The translations under genes and the position numbers were made by a program. A DNA stretch of 64,000 nt from an uncultured Chlorobiaceae bacterium (GTDB lineage Bacteria > Bacteroidota > Chlorobiia > Chlorobiales > Chlorobiaceae): the NCBI GenBank assembly GCA_903939765.1, contig CAJAIK010000115.1:137977-201976 (forward strand). Direction: 5' to 3'. Under the pieces are notes generated by a model that did no database searches, was not told where the DNA came from, and saw only the letters and a program-made list of their open reading frames with translations. Numbering within the stretch: position 1 is the stretch's first letter; each line of letters begins with the position of its first letter. Below are positions 1-8,505 of this stretch, piece by piece.

Positions 1-150
<150 letters not shown>

Positions 151-297
151 CTATGGTTTGGCGTTATTGGTAAAAACGAGAACATTCAGGCCCACACTGA
201 GAGCGTCAACAAGCACGATATGATACACTTCTCTTGCATAGCAACACACTGCTGAAACGAGGAGTACCCCTACAGCGTTGACTATCACGCCTCTCAT
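151..297 (-). CDS. small hydrophobic protein upstream of arsA
   Basis: A 48-residue ORF below the size limit of the ORF track. It starts MRGVIVNAVGVLLVSAVCC and has two hydrophobic stretches, residues 4-19 and about 25-40, so it is probably a small membrane protein. A clear Shine-Dalgarno sequence (CCGGAGGA) lies 3-4 bases before the ATG, and the stop is 3 bp before the arsA start, which argues for a real, translationally coupled gene. I do not recognise a family. The ORF track offers a longer ORF (206-421) in another frame over the same bases; it lacks these signals. A link with ArsA-type membrane-protein handling is only a guess from position. Confidence 0.55.
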   Translation of the reverse strand: MRGVIVNAVGVLLVSAVCCYAREVYHIVLVDALSVGLNVLVFTNNAKP

Positions 298-513
298 GAA
301 TCCTCCGGAAAGAATCGCGAGCAAACGAAATCACCTGAACAACCTGAAATGAATACGATGGGGAAACTGTATCTTCAGAAAGCATTATAGAGTATACAAA
401 ATACAAACACGCCTCATGCACTCATAATGTATAGTAAACTCATAAAAAGAACAAACTCCGATTCCCCGCAATATCAGCCGGTTATTCTGCCAATTACCTA
501 TCGATAAGCGTTT

Positions 514-1122
514 TTACCCTTTTGCAATATCCTGAACAATTGGCGCCTCTTTTGCAATAGCTATTGCCTCTTCACGTTTTTTAAGCAACCGCGCCGCAAA
601 AGGATGCTGTTTATTGCCCTGAATGTTCAACGGCAGTGCCACGCTCTGAAAGAGTTCGTTTTCAAGCGTCCAGGGCTCATCATGTTCTACCCAGGTCACA
701 AAGGCGTTTTTCTCCATCCAGGAGTCAAGCCACTGCTCACCCTGACTGGTTAATGTCATTTTTTTGCCACTCCCGACCCTCCTCAGGGGAAAGTGACTCT
801 CAGAAGCAAGCAGAATACCAAGGGAGCGTCGAAGGGTTGATTTGTCGGCATTTCCCTGAAAATGGTAACGAACCCTTTGCTGGAGCGTTTGAGTCGAATC
901 GGCTTTCCCTTTTTTATCGGGCGAACTTCCCACATAGAGCAAACTCAACCCTTCGGAGGTAAGGCACCCATCAACAGGAACACCATTCGGTACCTCTTTG
1001 AAGAACCACGCATAAAGGCCGTGAACCTTGGGAACCGGGCACGGATTTGAGAGGACTTCCACCCTTGAGTAAAGATGCCCTGGATTTGAGAAGAAATTTT
1101 CCATCAGTTTTGTTTGATTCAA
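514..1122 (-). CDS. GIY-YIG-like catalytic-domain protein
   Basis: 202 residues. The pattern GLYAWFF (about residue 35), then LLYVGSS (about 62), then a conserved-looking Arg region (LQQRVRYHF) and a Glu/Asn segment (ENELFQ...LPLN) matches the compact GIY-YIG nuclease fold, in the variant seen in stand-alone prokaryotic proteins rather than UvrC. Proteins of this type are presumed DNA endonucleases, but their role is mostly unknown. The gene stands alone on the minus strand, about 216 bp downstream of nothing but AT-rich sequence and 61 bp below the nitroreductase gene. The catalytic assignment rests on motif spacing only. Confidence 0.6.
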   Translation of the reverse strand: MNQTKLMENFFSNPGHLYSRVEVLSNPCPVPKVHGLYAWFFKEVPNGVPVDGCLTSEGLSLLYVGSSPDKKGKADSTQTLQQRVRYHFQGNADKSTLRRSLGILLASESHFPLRRVGSGKKMTLTSQGEQWLDSWMEKNAFVTWVEHDEPWTLENELFQSVALPLNIQGNKQHPFAARLLKKREEAIAIAKEAPIVQDIAKG

Positions 1123-1183
1123 AATATTGGGTCAAGAGCCAATATACCGAAAAACGGTGCCGCTCCTGAAATGTCATTCCTCG

Positions 1184-2008
1184 CTATGCCCGATGTATCA
1201 GCGCTGGAGTGTGCTGCACCGTACAGACGAAATGAACATCCGGCTTACCGAACACCATTGCATAACCAATAACATGGTCATCCGGAATGCCGAGCCGCCG
1301 GCGACTCAAGGGCAACAGATCGCTGATGACCTTGTATACCAGGCCATTCCAGACCGTGCCGACCCCGTTGGCCTGGGCGAAGAGTTCAAAGTAGGAAAGA
1401 GCGATCAAACAGTCCTGCGCCGGACTTGCCACACTCTTTGGCGCCGAAGCGACCAGCAAATGAGGAGCATCACGGAAGAGAAGATCAACATGATGCTTTT
1501 CCCATATCTTGACAAAATTGGTATAGTACTGCATCCCTGCAGGCAGGACGTTTTCTTTGACAAGTTTTCCCAACCCGGCCATCACTTCATCACGAAATTG
1601 TGCCATCTTCTCCTTGCTGTCGAGCACCGTAAAAAGAACCTGGCGTGAGTTCACACCGGTTGGAGCGTGCCATGCAACATCAAGAAGATGCTGAAAAAGC
1701 TCCGGATCAAGATCTTCACTCTTGTAGCGCCGCACCGAGCGCCGCCCTTTGATCAGCGTCTCCAGCTTATCGGGATCTGGATATCCACCAGTGAGGGAAA
1801 TACTCTCTGCCGGCTCCACACCAAGGATAGAGATCGACCCGGTCGGGCAAATCGCCATGCAGTGCTGGCACTTATAGCAGCTTGCCTCTTTCTCCGTGGC
1901 AATGGAGGGATATCCATCCTCGGCCATGGCTATGATCCGTGCAGGGCAATCAGCAGCACACTCACCGCAACGGATGCAACGTTCTTTGTTTACTTCAAAA
2001 TCAAGCAT
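1184..2008 (-). CDS. ferredoxin-nitroreductase fusion protein
   Basis: 274 residues with two domains. Residues 1-60 form a 2[4Fe-4S] ferredoxin with complete motifs: Cys 11, 14, 17, 21 (CIRCGECAADC) and Cys 44, 47, 50, 54 (CYKCQHCMAIC). From about residue 80 to the end is an FMN-dependent nitroreductase fold, beginning with the usual RRSVRRY phosphate-binding stretch and including APTGVNSRQ. Such fusions can pass electrons from low-potential carriers directly to the flavin; the acceptor is unknown. It starts about 360 bp from the divergent bchC gene. The domain call is solid and the physiological substrate cannot be read from sequence. Confidence 0.85.
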   Translation of the reverse strand: MLDFEVNKERCIRCGECAADCPARIIAMAEDGYPSIATEKEASCYKCQHCMAICPTGSISILGVEPAESISLTGGYPDPDKLETLIKGRRSVRRYKSEDLDPELFQHLLDVAWHAPTGVNSRQVLFTVLDSKEKMAQFRDEVMAGLGKLVKENVLPAGMQYYTNFVKIWEKHHVDLLFRDAPHLLVASAPKSVASPAQDCLIALSYFELFAQANGVGTVWNGLVYKVISDLLPLSRRRLGIPDDHVIGYAMVFGKPDVHFVCTVQHTPALIHRA

Positions 2009-2366
2009 CTTTGTTTCAAAAAAGATTTTTTATTGAATAGAGCCATAAAACACCGGGAATTTAGCAAACGCCAAACAACTCCCCTGCCTCGTTGTGCAAA
2101 ACTCTCATTTTTTATCAATCTGTACCGTTACAACCAAATTGTATGAATGTAAGATTGTATGAATAATATATTGAAAAATAGAATTATCGTATGATTGCAT
2201 TATGAGAATTTTCTATAGACATACAGAAATAACCCTTTCCGCGCAGGAAGGATCATGATGAATTGGAGAAGAAATCAAAGGGCTCCGTTTTCGATATTCC
2301 CCCTCCCTGGTTATCTTCTCCCTTTCACTGACCGAAATGAACTGTTCACGAAGTAACTGCCGATTT
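2009..2366. other. divergent intergenic region before bchC with direct repeats
   Basis: 358 bp between the nitroreductase gene (minus) and bchC (plus), AT-rich with no convincing ORF. It contains a perfect 11-bp direct repeat, ATTGTATGAAT, at 2138-2148 and 2154-2164. The 16-bp period puts the copies on roughly opposite helix faces. A degenerate third copy, ATCGTATGATT, lies near 2186-2196. These could be regulator sites for one or both divergent genes. No clear sigma-70 promoter was picked out. Confidence 0.45.
2138..2164. repeat. 11-bp direct repeat pair
   Basis: ATTGTATGAAT occurs twice, at 2138-2148 and 2154-2164, in the AT-rich space between the nitroreductase gene and bchC. A binding site is possible but unproven. 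Confidence 0.6.
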
Positions 2367-3329
2367 ATGACCATGAAGGGAGAAGCCCGGGCAATTGTTT
2401 TACAGAAGGCCAACAAGCTTAAACTGCAAAGTGCTGCATATCAAGCCACTGAACCCGGTGATGCGCTGGTAAAAACCATTGCGAGCACCATAACACCGGG
2501 ATTTGACCGACTGCTGTTGACCAACAAGGCGGTGTCGAAGAGGGTGTTCAAATATCCCATCATGCCGGGCAGTGAGGCTATCGGCCAGGTTGTCGAAACC
2601 GGCTCCGGGGTGACTGACCTGCATCCCGGCGATTTTGTCTATGCCTTCAGGGGTGACCGCTGGACTGGAATTGAATCGTACGCTGGCTGCCATGCCGAAC
2701 TCATCCCGACGTCGCGCCAGAACCTTTTTGCCCTTGGTCGTACTCCGGTTCACCGTGACCTGCTCACTGGACTGCTTGCCTACGCGATAAGCGCCGTTGA
2801 AAAAGTGCAGCTCCAGGCCTCATCGCGAATTCTGCTGCTCGGTCTTGGTTCGGTCGGGCTCATGGTTGCGGAGTACCTGCACGCTCTTGGCTACAAGCAC
2901 ATTGATGCCGTCGAAACCTTCACCATCAGAGGCCAGCTCTCTCATGCCGAGCATATTGCCCTTGCCATAGACGATTTCACTCAGGAGTTCAACAACAGTT
3001 ATGACCTCATCGTTGAAACCACAGGAAGGATTTTGCTGATAGAAAAGGCCGTGCGCCTGATGAAGCCGCAAGCGAGGGTTCTGCTGATGGGCAATTATGA
3101 GGTTATGGCCTACGATTACCGTCTGATACAGCACAAGGAGCCCGTCATCATAAGCTCCGGCATTACCGCCCTCTCTCACCTTGAGGCGGCATCCGCCCTG
3201 CTTGAGAGTGGACGGCTTGAGAGTGAAAAGTTTTTTACCAGTGTCTTTCCTGTTGAGCAGTACGAACTTGCATACCGCAGGGCACTTGACAGCAAAGATT
3301 CCATCAAGACCGTGTTGAGCTGGCTCTAA
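2367..3329 (+). CDS. bchC: bacteriochlorophyllide a dehydrogenase (BchC-type)
   Basis: A medium-chain dehydrogenase/reductase of about 320 residues. The N-terminal GroES-like half has KYPIMPGSEAIGQVVETGSG and LHPGDFVYAF. The C-terminal Rossmann half has LLLGLGSVGLMVAEYL. It lacks the structural zinc Cys cluster of classical alcohol dehydrogenases, as BchC proteins do. BchC oxidises the 3-(1-hydroxyethyl) group of bacteriochlorophyllide a to 3-acetyl, completing bacteriochlorophyll a synthesis. The longest ORF starts at 2337, but the first 10 codons (NCSRSNCRF) look non-native. ATG at 2367 or 2373 (MKGEARAIVL) is more likely, though neither has a strong ribosome site. A transporter ATPase gene follows 21 bp later. 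Another MDR enzyme remains possible, but the phototroph context favours BchC. Confidence 0.72.
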   Translation: MTMKGEARAIVLQKANKLKLQSAAYQATEPGDALVKTIASTITPGFDRLLLTNKAVSKRVFKYPIMPGSEAIGQVVETGSGVTDLHPGDFVYAFRGDRWTGIESYAGCHAELIPTSRQNLFALGRTPVHRDLLTGLLAYAISAVEKVQLQASSRILLLGLGSVGLMVAEYLHALGYKHIDAVETFTIRGQLSHAEHIALAIDDFTQEFNNSYDLIVETTGRILLIEKAVRLMKPQARVLLMGNYEVMAYDYRLIQHKEPVIISSGITALSHLEAASALLESGRLESEKFFTSVFPVEQYELAYRRALDSKDSIKTVLSWL

Positions 3330-3350
3330 CTCCCTCAAAATCGTCGTACC

Positions 3351-4892
3351 ATGGCTGTTGCCATCCGTTTGAGCGCTCTGTCAAAAAAATTCGGACGCTT
3401 TTCTGCGAACCGTAATATCTCGCTTTTGGTAGAAAAGGGCACCATTCATGCGCTTGTCGGGGAGAATGGCGCCGGAAAAAGCACGTTGACAAAAATCATC
3501 TACGGCATGCACCGTCCGACCTCGGGCGAGATGTTCATCGATGGCAAGGGCGTCAGCTTCTCATCTCCGCGCGAAGCCATTCATTCGGGCATCGGCATGG
3601 TTCATCAGCACTTCATGCTTATACCGGAGCTGACGGTTACCGAAAACATCATTCTCGGCAATGAGCATTGCGGGCTTTTTCAACGCATTCTCCTGAAAAA
3701 AAGCAAGGCTCTTATCCTCAACGATGCCGAAGCCTACGGTCTGGCTCTTGACCCTGACGCTCTGGTTGGCAGTCTGAGCATCGGAGAGCAGCAGCGGGTT
3801 GAAATCCTCAAGCTTCTCTTCCGTCGAGCGGCCATCATGATTTTTGATGAACCGACCGCAGTGCTCACTCCTCTGGAAACGGAGCGGTTTTTTGCAACGC
3901 TCCGCTCGCTTCGTGACAGGGGAAAAACCATTATTCTTATTACCCACAAGCTTGACGAAGTGCTTGCCGTGGCCGACATGGTGAGCGTGATGCGAAGGGG
4001 TGAAATTGTCGGAACCATACCGGTCGCCCTGGCAACAAAAGGAGAGCTTGCGCGAATGATGGTGGGTCGCAACCTCCTTATGAGGGTCACCAACCCTCCG
4101 GCCTCCCCAGGAGAAACCATCCTCAGCATCAACCGGCTCGGTTTTCGAACAAAAAAAGGCGTTGAGCGGCTTCACGACCTCTCTCTCTTGATCAGGGCAG
4201 GAGAGATTTACGGTATTGCAGGGGTTGAAGGGAACGGACAGAGTGAGCTGCTGCAGATTCTCTGGGGTCTTGCGCCCGAGGGTGCGATCATCTCTGGCGA
4301 AGCGCTGCTCAAGGGGAGCTCACTCATCGGCCGCTCACCCGCAGAAATTGCCGACATGGGCGTTTCGCACATCCCTGAAGACCGGTTGCGCCATGCCGTT
4401 ATTTCAAATTACACGGTTTCGGAAAACCTTCTTTTCGGGCGGCACCGTGAGCGTTTTTTTCATCAGGGGATCGGCTTCAATACCCATCGACTCAACCGCT
4501 ACGCAAAAGAGATGATCGCTGACTATGCTCTCAGTTGCAGCTCGCCTAATCGCCAGTCGCTCAGGGCACTCTCTGGTGGCAACCAGCAGAAGGTGGTTCT
4601 TGCCCGGGAACTCAGCCGCCCCGCCGTCTCCCTGCTTCTCCTTGCCCAGCCAACCCGCGGGGTTGATATCGGAGCAATTGAGACCATCCACAAAAAAATT
4701 ATTGAAGCACGCGCGAGCGGCATGGCAATTCTTCTTCTTTCCTCTGAACTTGAAGAGATCATTGCGCTTTCAACACGTATCGGCTGCCTCTACAAGGGCT
4801 CAATCCGCCATGAATTCAGTCTGGAAGAGGTCGAGCTCAAAAGAGATTCAGGCCATGAGTTCCAGAAAGAGATCGGTATCCACATCACCTGA
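3351..4892 (+). CDS. BMP/nucleoside-type ABC transporter, tandem ATPase subunit
   Basis: 513 residues with two fused nucleotide-binding domains, as in RbsA/MglA and NupO (YufO). NBD1 has Walker A GENGAGKST (about residues 37-45), signature LSIGEQQRVEI and Walker B IMIFDEPT. NBD2 has a degenerate P-loop (GVEGNGQSE), signature LSGGNQQKV and LLLLAQPTRGVD, where the usual D/E of Walker B is altered to AQP, as is normal for the second domain in this family. It energises import of nucleosides or simple sugars. It overlaps no gene; the permease follows 15 bp later. The partner binding protein and second permease are not in this window. Confidence 0.88.
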   Translation: MAVAIRLSALSKKFGRFSANRNISLLVEKGTIHALVGENGAGKSTLTKIIYGMHRPTSGEMFIDGKGVSFSSPREAIHSGIGMVHQHFMLIPELTVTENIILGNEHCGLFQRILLKKSKALILNDAEAYGLALDPDALVGSLSIGEQQRVEILKLLFRRAAIMIFDEPTAVLTPLETERFFATLRSLRDRGKTIILITHKLDEVLAVADMVSVMRRGEIVGTIPVALATKGELARMMVGRNLLMRVTNPPASPGETILSINRLGFRTKKGVERLHDLSLLIRAGEIYGIAGVEGNGQSELLQILWGLAPEGAIISGEALLKGSSLIGRSPAEIADMGVSHIPEDRLRHAVISNYTVSENLLFGRHRERFFHQGIGFNTHRLNRYAKEMIADYALSCSSPNRQSLRALSGGNQQKVVLARELSRPAVSLLLLAQPTRGVDIGAIETIHKKIIEARASGMAILLLSSELEEIIALSTRIGCLYKGSIRHEFSLEEVELKRDSGHEFQKEIGIHIT

Positions 4893-4907
4893 ACAACCTT
4901 TCGCGCC

Positions 4908-5939
4908 ATGAATCGAAAGAGCACAAGATTGCTTATCCCCCTTCTCTCGATACTCTCTGCCCTTGTTGTCAGCACCCTGATCATTTTTATGGCAGGACGG
5001 GATCCTCTCATGATTTTCCTGAAAATGTTCCATGCCACGTTTGGCTCAGCTTATGGAAGCGGGCAGGTACTCTTCAGAATGACAACGCTCATTTTTGTCG
5101 CTCTGGCCGTTGCCCTTCCTTTCCAGGTCAGGCTTTTCAATATCGGAGCTGAAGGGCAGTTGCTGCTGGGCGCCTTCGCTGCGGCCATGACCGGCGCCAT
5201 GCTTCCTGCCTGGCTGCCTTCGCTTGCCTCCATCACCCTCTGCATCATTTCGGCCATGGCGGCCGGGGCCGGATGGGCACTGCTGGCTGCGGTGCTCAAG
5301 GTACGCTTCGGCGTCAATGAGGTTATTGGAACCATCATGCTGAATTTCATTGCCCAGGGCATTACCGGATATTTTCTGACCTGGCACTTTGCAATACCCT
5401 CTACGGTTCACACCGCACCGATCACTGATGCTGCTGTTATACCGGCATTCGGCACCCTCACCGGGTGGTTTGCCAACTCACCGGCAAATCTCAGCACCAT
5501 CCTGGCGATTGGTATTGCACTGCTCTTCCGGATGCTCATCTTTTCATCAAGGTTCGGTTATGAGATGCGGGCTGTGGGGCTGCAACCTGATGCCGCACGG
5601 TACGGCGGAATCAAAGCGGGGATGCACACGCTCACCGCAATGGGGCTCGGCGGGGCTGCCGCAGGTCTTGGAGCGGCAAACATTGTGCTCGGCTACCGAC
5701 ACTCCTTTGAAGCAGGAATGACCGGCGGGGTCGGATTTACAGGCATTGCCGTTGCACTCCTTGCCGGTGCCCACCCTTTGTGGATACTCCTCTCAGCTCT
5801 GTTTTTCGGGGTGCTCGAATATGGTGGACTGACCGTCAACGCCTGGATTCCAAAGGATATCTTCATGATCATCGAAGCACTCACCATCCTGCTCGTCATT
5901 ACTTTCAGCGCTCTTGGACGGCGATTGCAGCAGGAGTAA
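4908..5939 (+). CDS. BMP/nucleoside-type ABC transporter, permease subunit (NupP-like)
   Basis: 343 residues, highly hydrophobic with about 8-10 membrane segments. It carries the family hallmark FNIGAEGQLLLGAFAAA (about residues 78-95) and the later GFTGIAVALLAGAHPLWI. This is the first of the two permeases normally found in NupOPQ/BMP importers and pairs with the tandem ATPase immediately upstream. The second permease (NupQ type) and the lipoprotein should follow but do not; the next gene is a 57-residue soluble protein. Either the rest is encoded elsewhere or the system is incomplete. Confidence 0.85.
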   Translation: MNRKSTRLLIPLLSILSALVVSTLIIFMAGRDPLMIFLKMFHATFGSAYGSGQVLFRMTTLIFVALAVALPFQVRLFNIGAEGQLLLGAFAAAMTGAMLPAWLPSLASITLCIISAMAAGAGWALLAAVLKVRFGVNEVIGTIMLNFIAQGITGYFLTWHFAIPSTVHTAPITDAAVIPAFGTLTGWFANSPANLSTILAIGIALLFRMLIFSSRFGYEMRAVGLQPDAARYGGIKAGMHTLTAMGLGGAAAGLGAANIVLGYRHSFEAGMTGGVGFTGIAVALLAGAHPLWILLSALFFGVLEYGGLTVNAWIPKDIFMIIEALTILLVITFSALGRRLQQE

Positions 5940-6069
5940 CCTCTTCTATCTGAAAGAAAAACCCTCTCCGGTCCTGACACACACATGGTTACAGAAAGAG
6001 ATGATTATTTTTTATCTTGGGATGAGTATCCAATGCCGAAACGGCACCGATAATAAAGAGGAGAACAAA

Positions 6070-6243
6070 ATGGAAAAGAGAAACACGGACGAAGAGAGCC
6101 AGCCTGACAAGGCTGAACTCAGGGCAAAAATGCGTGAAGAGCAGGTGAAACTGGCGGCATACTATCGGTGGCTGGAAAAAGGGAAGAAAGAGGGGTCGGA
6201 TTCAGATGACTGGTTTGAGGCAGAGGACTCCCTTACCGACTGA
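6070..6243 (+). CDS. small DUF2934-like protein
   Basis: 57 residues, acidic and charged, starting MEKRNTDEESQPDKAE. The C-terminal half (KLAAYYRWLEKGKKEGSD then DWFEAE) follows the DUF2934 pattern of an A-x-x-x-W/Y helix, a Gly-rich turn and a W-x-x-AE end. No function is known for that family. AAGAGGAG sits 6 bases before this ATG, so I reject the longer track ORF from 5914. A strong terminator follows immediately at 6273. Confidence 0.65.
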   Translation: MEKRNTDEESQPDKAELRAKMREEQVKLAAYYRWLEKGKKEGSDSDDWFEAEDSLTD

Positions 6244-6272
6244 ATCGGTATTGCCATTTTTTTCAATACTGC

Positions 6273-6306
6273 AAAGCCATTCTTTTTGGTGGGAGTGGCT
6301 TTTTTT
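6273..6306 (+). terminator. rho-independent terminator after the small DUF2934-like gene
   Basis: A 7-bp perfect stem AAAGCCA/TGGCTTT (6273-6279 with 6296-6302), extended inward by weaker pairs, ends in a run of T at 6300-6306. It closes the bchC-transporter-small protein unit. Confidence 0.8.
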
Positions 6307-6326
6307 ATGATGAACAAAACTGAACG

Positions 6327-6497
6327 ATGATAAAAACCTTCAAAACTCTCTGGGGATCACTCACCATTTTTTTTGCCGGCCTCTGGCTGGTTGTCCGCAT
6401 CATTTTGGAATATTTCGGCATTATCAGTGACGGCAACGACCGGACAACCGGCATCAAGGACCTCCGCGAAGAGTACAAAAAAGCCAACTATAAGTGA
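6327..6497 (+). CDS. small single-pass membrane protein
   Basis: A 56-residue ORF too short for the ORF track. It starts MIKTFKTLWG. One strong membrane helix runs over about residues 9-32 (LTIFFAGLWLVVRIILEYF), and a polar Lys/Glu/Asp-rich tail follows (DLREEYKKANYK), giving a plausible N-in/C-out or reverse single-pass topology. It sits just after the terminator and ends 7 bp before the convergent PASTA gene. No strong ribosome site and no recognised family. The hydrophobic-then-charged layout makes chance less likely. Confidence 0.5.
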   Translation: MIKTFKTLWGSLTIFFAGLWLVVRIILEYFGIISDGNDRTTGIKDLREEYKKANYK

Positions 6498-6503
6498 TAT
6501 CGG

Positions 6504-7238
6504 CTACTCTGGCATAACGACCACCGTCAGTTCAATCGGCTGATCTGCAGAGACAAGGGTGCCAACGCCGGGCCGTTGGCTGATAACCGTATTGGGTACC
6601 AGAAGGGACGAATATTCGGTCGTGATCTTGCCCATCGGGAGGGCTGCATCGGCAATAACCTGTTGTGCCTGGGCAAGAGACATGCCAAGGACGTTTGGCA
6701 CAGCAATTGTTTTTGCTCCTTCAGTCGGCGCCTGATACCTGCCGACAACAAGGGAAAAAGCCGTGCCGGACTTCACGATGGTTTGTGCCGGAATCGACTG
6801 GCTCATTACCCTTCCGTCCATCTCTGGTGTGGTTATGGGAGTGCTCTGAATATCCTGAATCACCATCTCCATACGGTACGCCAACTGTCGGGCATCAAAT
6901 TCGGCCCTTCCCAATAAATCAGGCATGAAAAAGGCTGGCTTTTCCCGCTTGTTGACCACAAGGTAGACCTTTCTGCCGGGCTTGACCTCTGTTCCTGCTT
7001 CAGGCATCTGGGAGAGGACAATATTGGAATCAATCTGGCTCAGGTATTTGACATTGTAACTTTTTATCGCCTCAAAACCGACCTGTCGCAACCGCTCCGA
7101 AGCATCCTCATAATCCAGGTTAAGCACATCAGGAACAACCTTCACGCGTCCCTGAGAAATATAAAAAGGCATAATCAGCTTGTCGAAAATCACAACAAAC
7201 CCGATAAGAAGAAGAACGATCAAGCCTGCTTTTTTCAT
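6504..7238 (-). CDS. PASTA-domain membrane-anchored protein
   Basis: 244 residues. A short cytoplasmic start (MKKAG) is followed by one membrane helix (about residues 5-28), then three extracytoplasmic PASTA repeats at about 33-98, 100-168 and 174-243, each starting with a V/MPD/NVLG-like motif (VVPDVLNLDYEDA, FFMPDLLGRAEFDA, AVPNVLGMSLAQA). PASTA modules bind peptidoglycan or act as spacers. Here there is no kinase domain and no transpeptidase domain. The gene lies downstream of the polyprenyl diphosphate synthase (81 bp gap, same strand), so both may serve cell-wall synthesis. Confidence 0.85.
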   Translation of the reverse strand: MKKAGLIVLLLIGFVVIFDKLIMPFYISQGRVKVVPDVLNLDYEDASERLRQVGFEAIKSYNVKYLSQIDSNIVLSQMPEAGTEVKPGRKVYLVVNKREKPAFFMPDLLGRAEFDARQLAYRMEMVIQDIQSTPITTPEMDGRVMSQSIPAQTIVKSGTAFSLVVGRYQAPTEGAKTIAVPNVLGMSLAQAQQVIADAALPMGKITTEYSSLLVPNTVISQRPGVGTLVSADQPIELTVVVMPE

Positions 7239-7319
7239 ATCACTGTCAACCTGTTGTTAATTGTAATACAATTATCATTTTTGCGGTCAAAACGCCGTTC
7301 TCTGAAGCCGTGACAGTAT

Positions 7320-8309
7320 TCAATACTCTCTTTTCATGACAAAATCCACCAGCAGCAGCAACGATTTTTTTGCCGCGCTGTCAGGAAATGAGCTGATTGA
7401 GGCTACCGCTTTTGCAGCAAATCCCTCTGCAACTTCAGCAGCATAGACGAGCCCTCCCTTTTCTGTGACAAACGCGATAACCTCACCACTTTTTACCGCC
7501 CTTTTACGGGAACTCTTCAAAATGGAGCGGATCGCCCGCTGTTCAGCCGCCGGAGCATGAAGCAGCGCGTAGATGAGGGGAAGCGTTATTTTTTTGTCCT
7601 TGATGTCGATACCCATCTGCTTGCCGGTTTTTTTTGAATCGCCGGTATAGTCAAGCAAATCATCACGAATCTGGAAAGCAAGCCCGAGATACTCCCCGTA
7701 ACTTTTCAGTGCGGCAATTTTTTCCTCATCAGTGGTCGCGCTCATCGCCCCCATTGCACAAGATGAAGAGATGAGTGAGGCGGTCTTGTCGGCAATAACG
7801 CTCAGATAATCCTCTTCCGAAATATCAAGACTGCGGGTTTTCTGTATCTGGAGAATTTCTCCCTCACTCATGCGGCGCACCGCCTCGGAAACCATATGGA
7901 GAAAGCCATAATCCTTGTATTCAAGGGAGTACAGCAGCCCCTTCGAAAGAAGATAATCGCCAATAAGCACCGAAATCTTGTTTTTCCACAGCGCATTGAT
8001 GGACGCTATCCCCCGCCTCATTTCAGCACCGTCCACCACGTCATCATGAATCAGGGTTGCCGAATGAAGCAACTCGACCATGATGGCTGCCCGATAGGTT
8101 GATTCGCTCACCCCTCCACACACCTGTGCGGCAAGCAAAACCATAGCAGGACGAATCTGCTTTCCCTGCTGCCGGAGCACATAGCGCGTGACCTTATCGA
8201 CCAGCGTGTTCTGGGCATGAAGCACCACCTTGTACCTCTGCTTAAAAATCTCAATCTCATCGGCTACCGATGCAACAACATCCTTGATATTCACCAATTC
8301 CCCGGACAA
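7320..8309 (-). CDS. all-trans polyprenyl diphosphate synthase
   Basis: 329 residues of the trans-isoprenyl diphosphate synthase fold. The first Asp-rich motif is LIHDDVVDGAEMRRG (about residues 88-102) and the second is FQIRDDLLDYTGD (about 213-225). The early KQIRPAMVLL motif binds the isopentenyl diphosphate. Residues just before the first DDxxD are small (SATL), which fits long-chain (C35-C45) products for menaquinone or chlorobiumquinone side chains. IspB/HepT-type is the best description; exact chain length cannot be told. The gene is divergent from tatC. Confidence 0.88.
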   Translation of the reverse strand: MSGELVNIKDVVASVADEIEIFKQRYKVVLHAQNTLVDKVTRYVLRQQGKQIRPAMVLLAAQVCGGVSESTYRAAIMVELLHSATLIHDDVVDGAEMRRGIASINALWKNKISVLIGDYLLSKGLLYSLEYKDYGFLHMVSEAVRRMSEGEILQIQKTRSLDISEEDYLSVIADKTASLISSSCAMGAMSATTDEEKIAALKSYGEYLGLAFQIRDDLLDYTGDSKKTGKQMGIDIKDKKITLPLIYALLHAPAAEQRAIRSILKSSRKRAVKSGEVIAFVTEKGGLVYAAEVAEGFAAKAVASISSFPDSAAKKSLLLLVDFVMKREY

Positions 8310-8505
8310 TTACGTGACAAGCTCTTCAAACCTCTCAAAGCTCCTGAAAAAGAGTGAAAAGTAAACATTTCGGAGAGCAAAAAAAATCATCTTGGCTACA
8401 TGCATCTTTGTTGCTATGTTTTGGGGGTATTATGCTCCAGGATTTGCCTGCATTGGAAGCCCTTTCCTGGGTAATTTTCAGTTATTTTCAGCCTCCAACA
8501 AAGTA

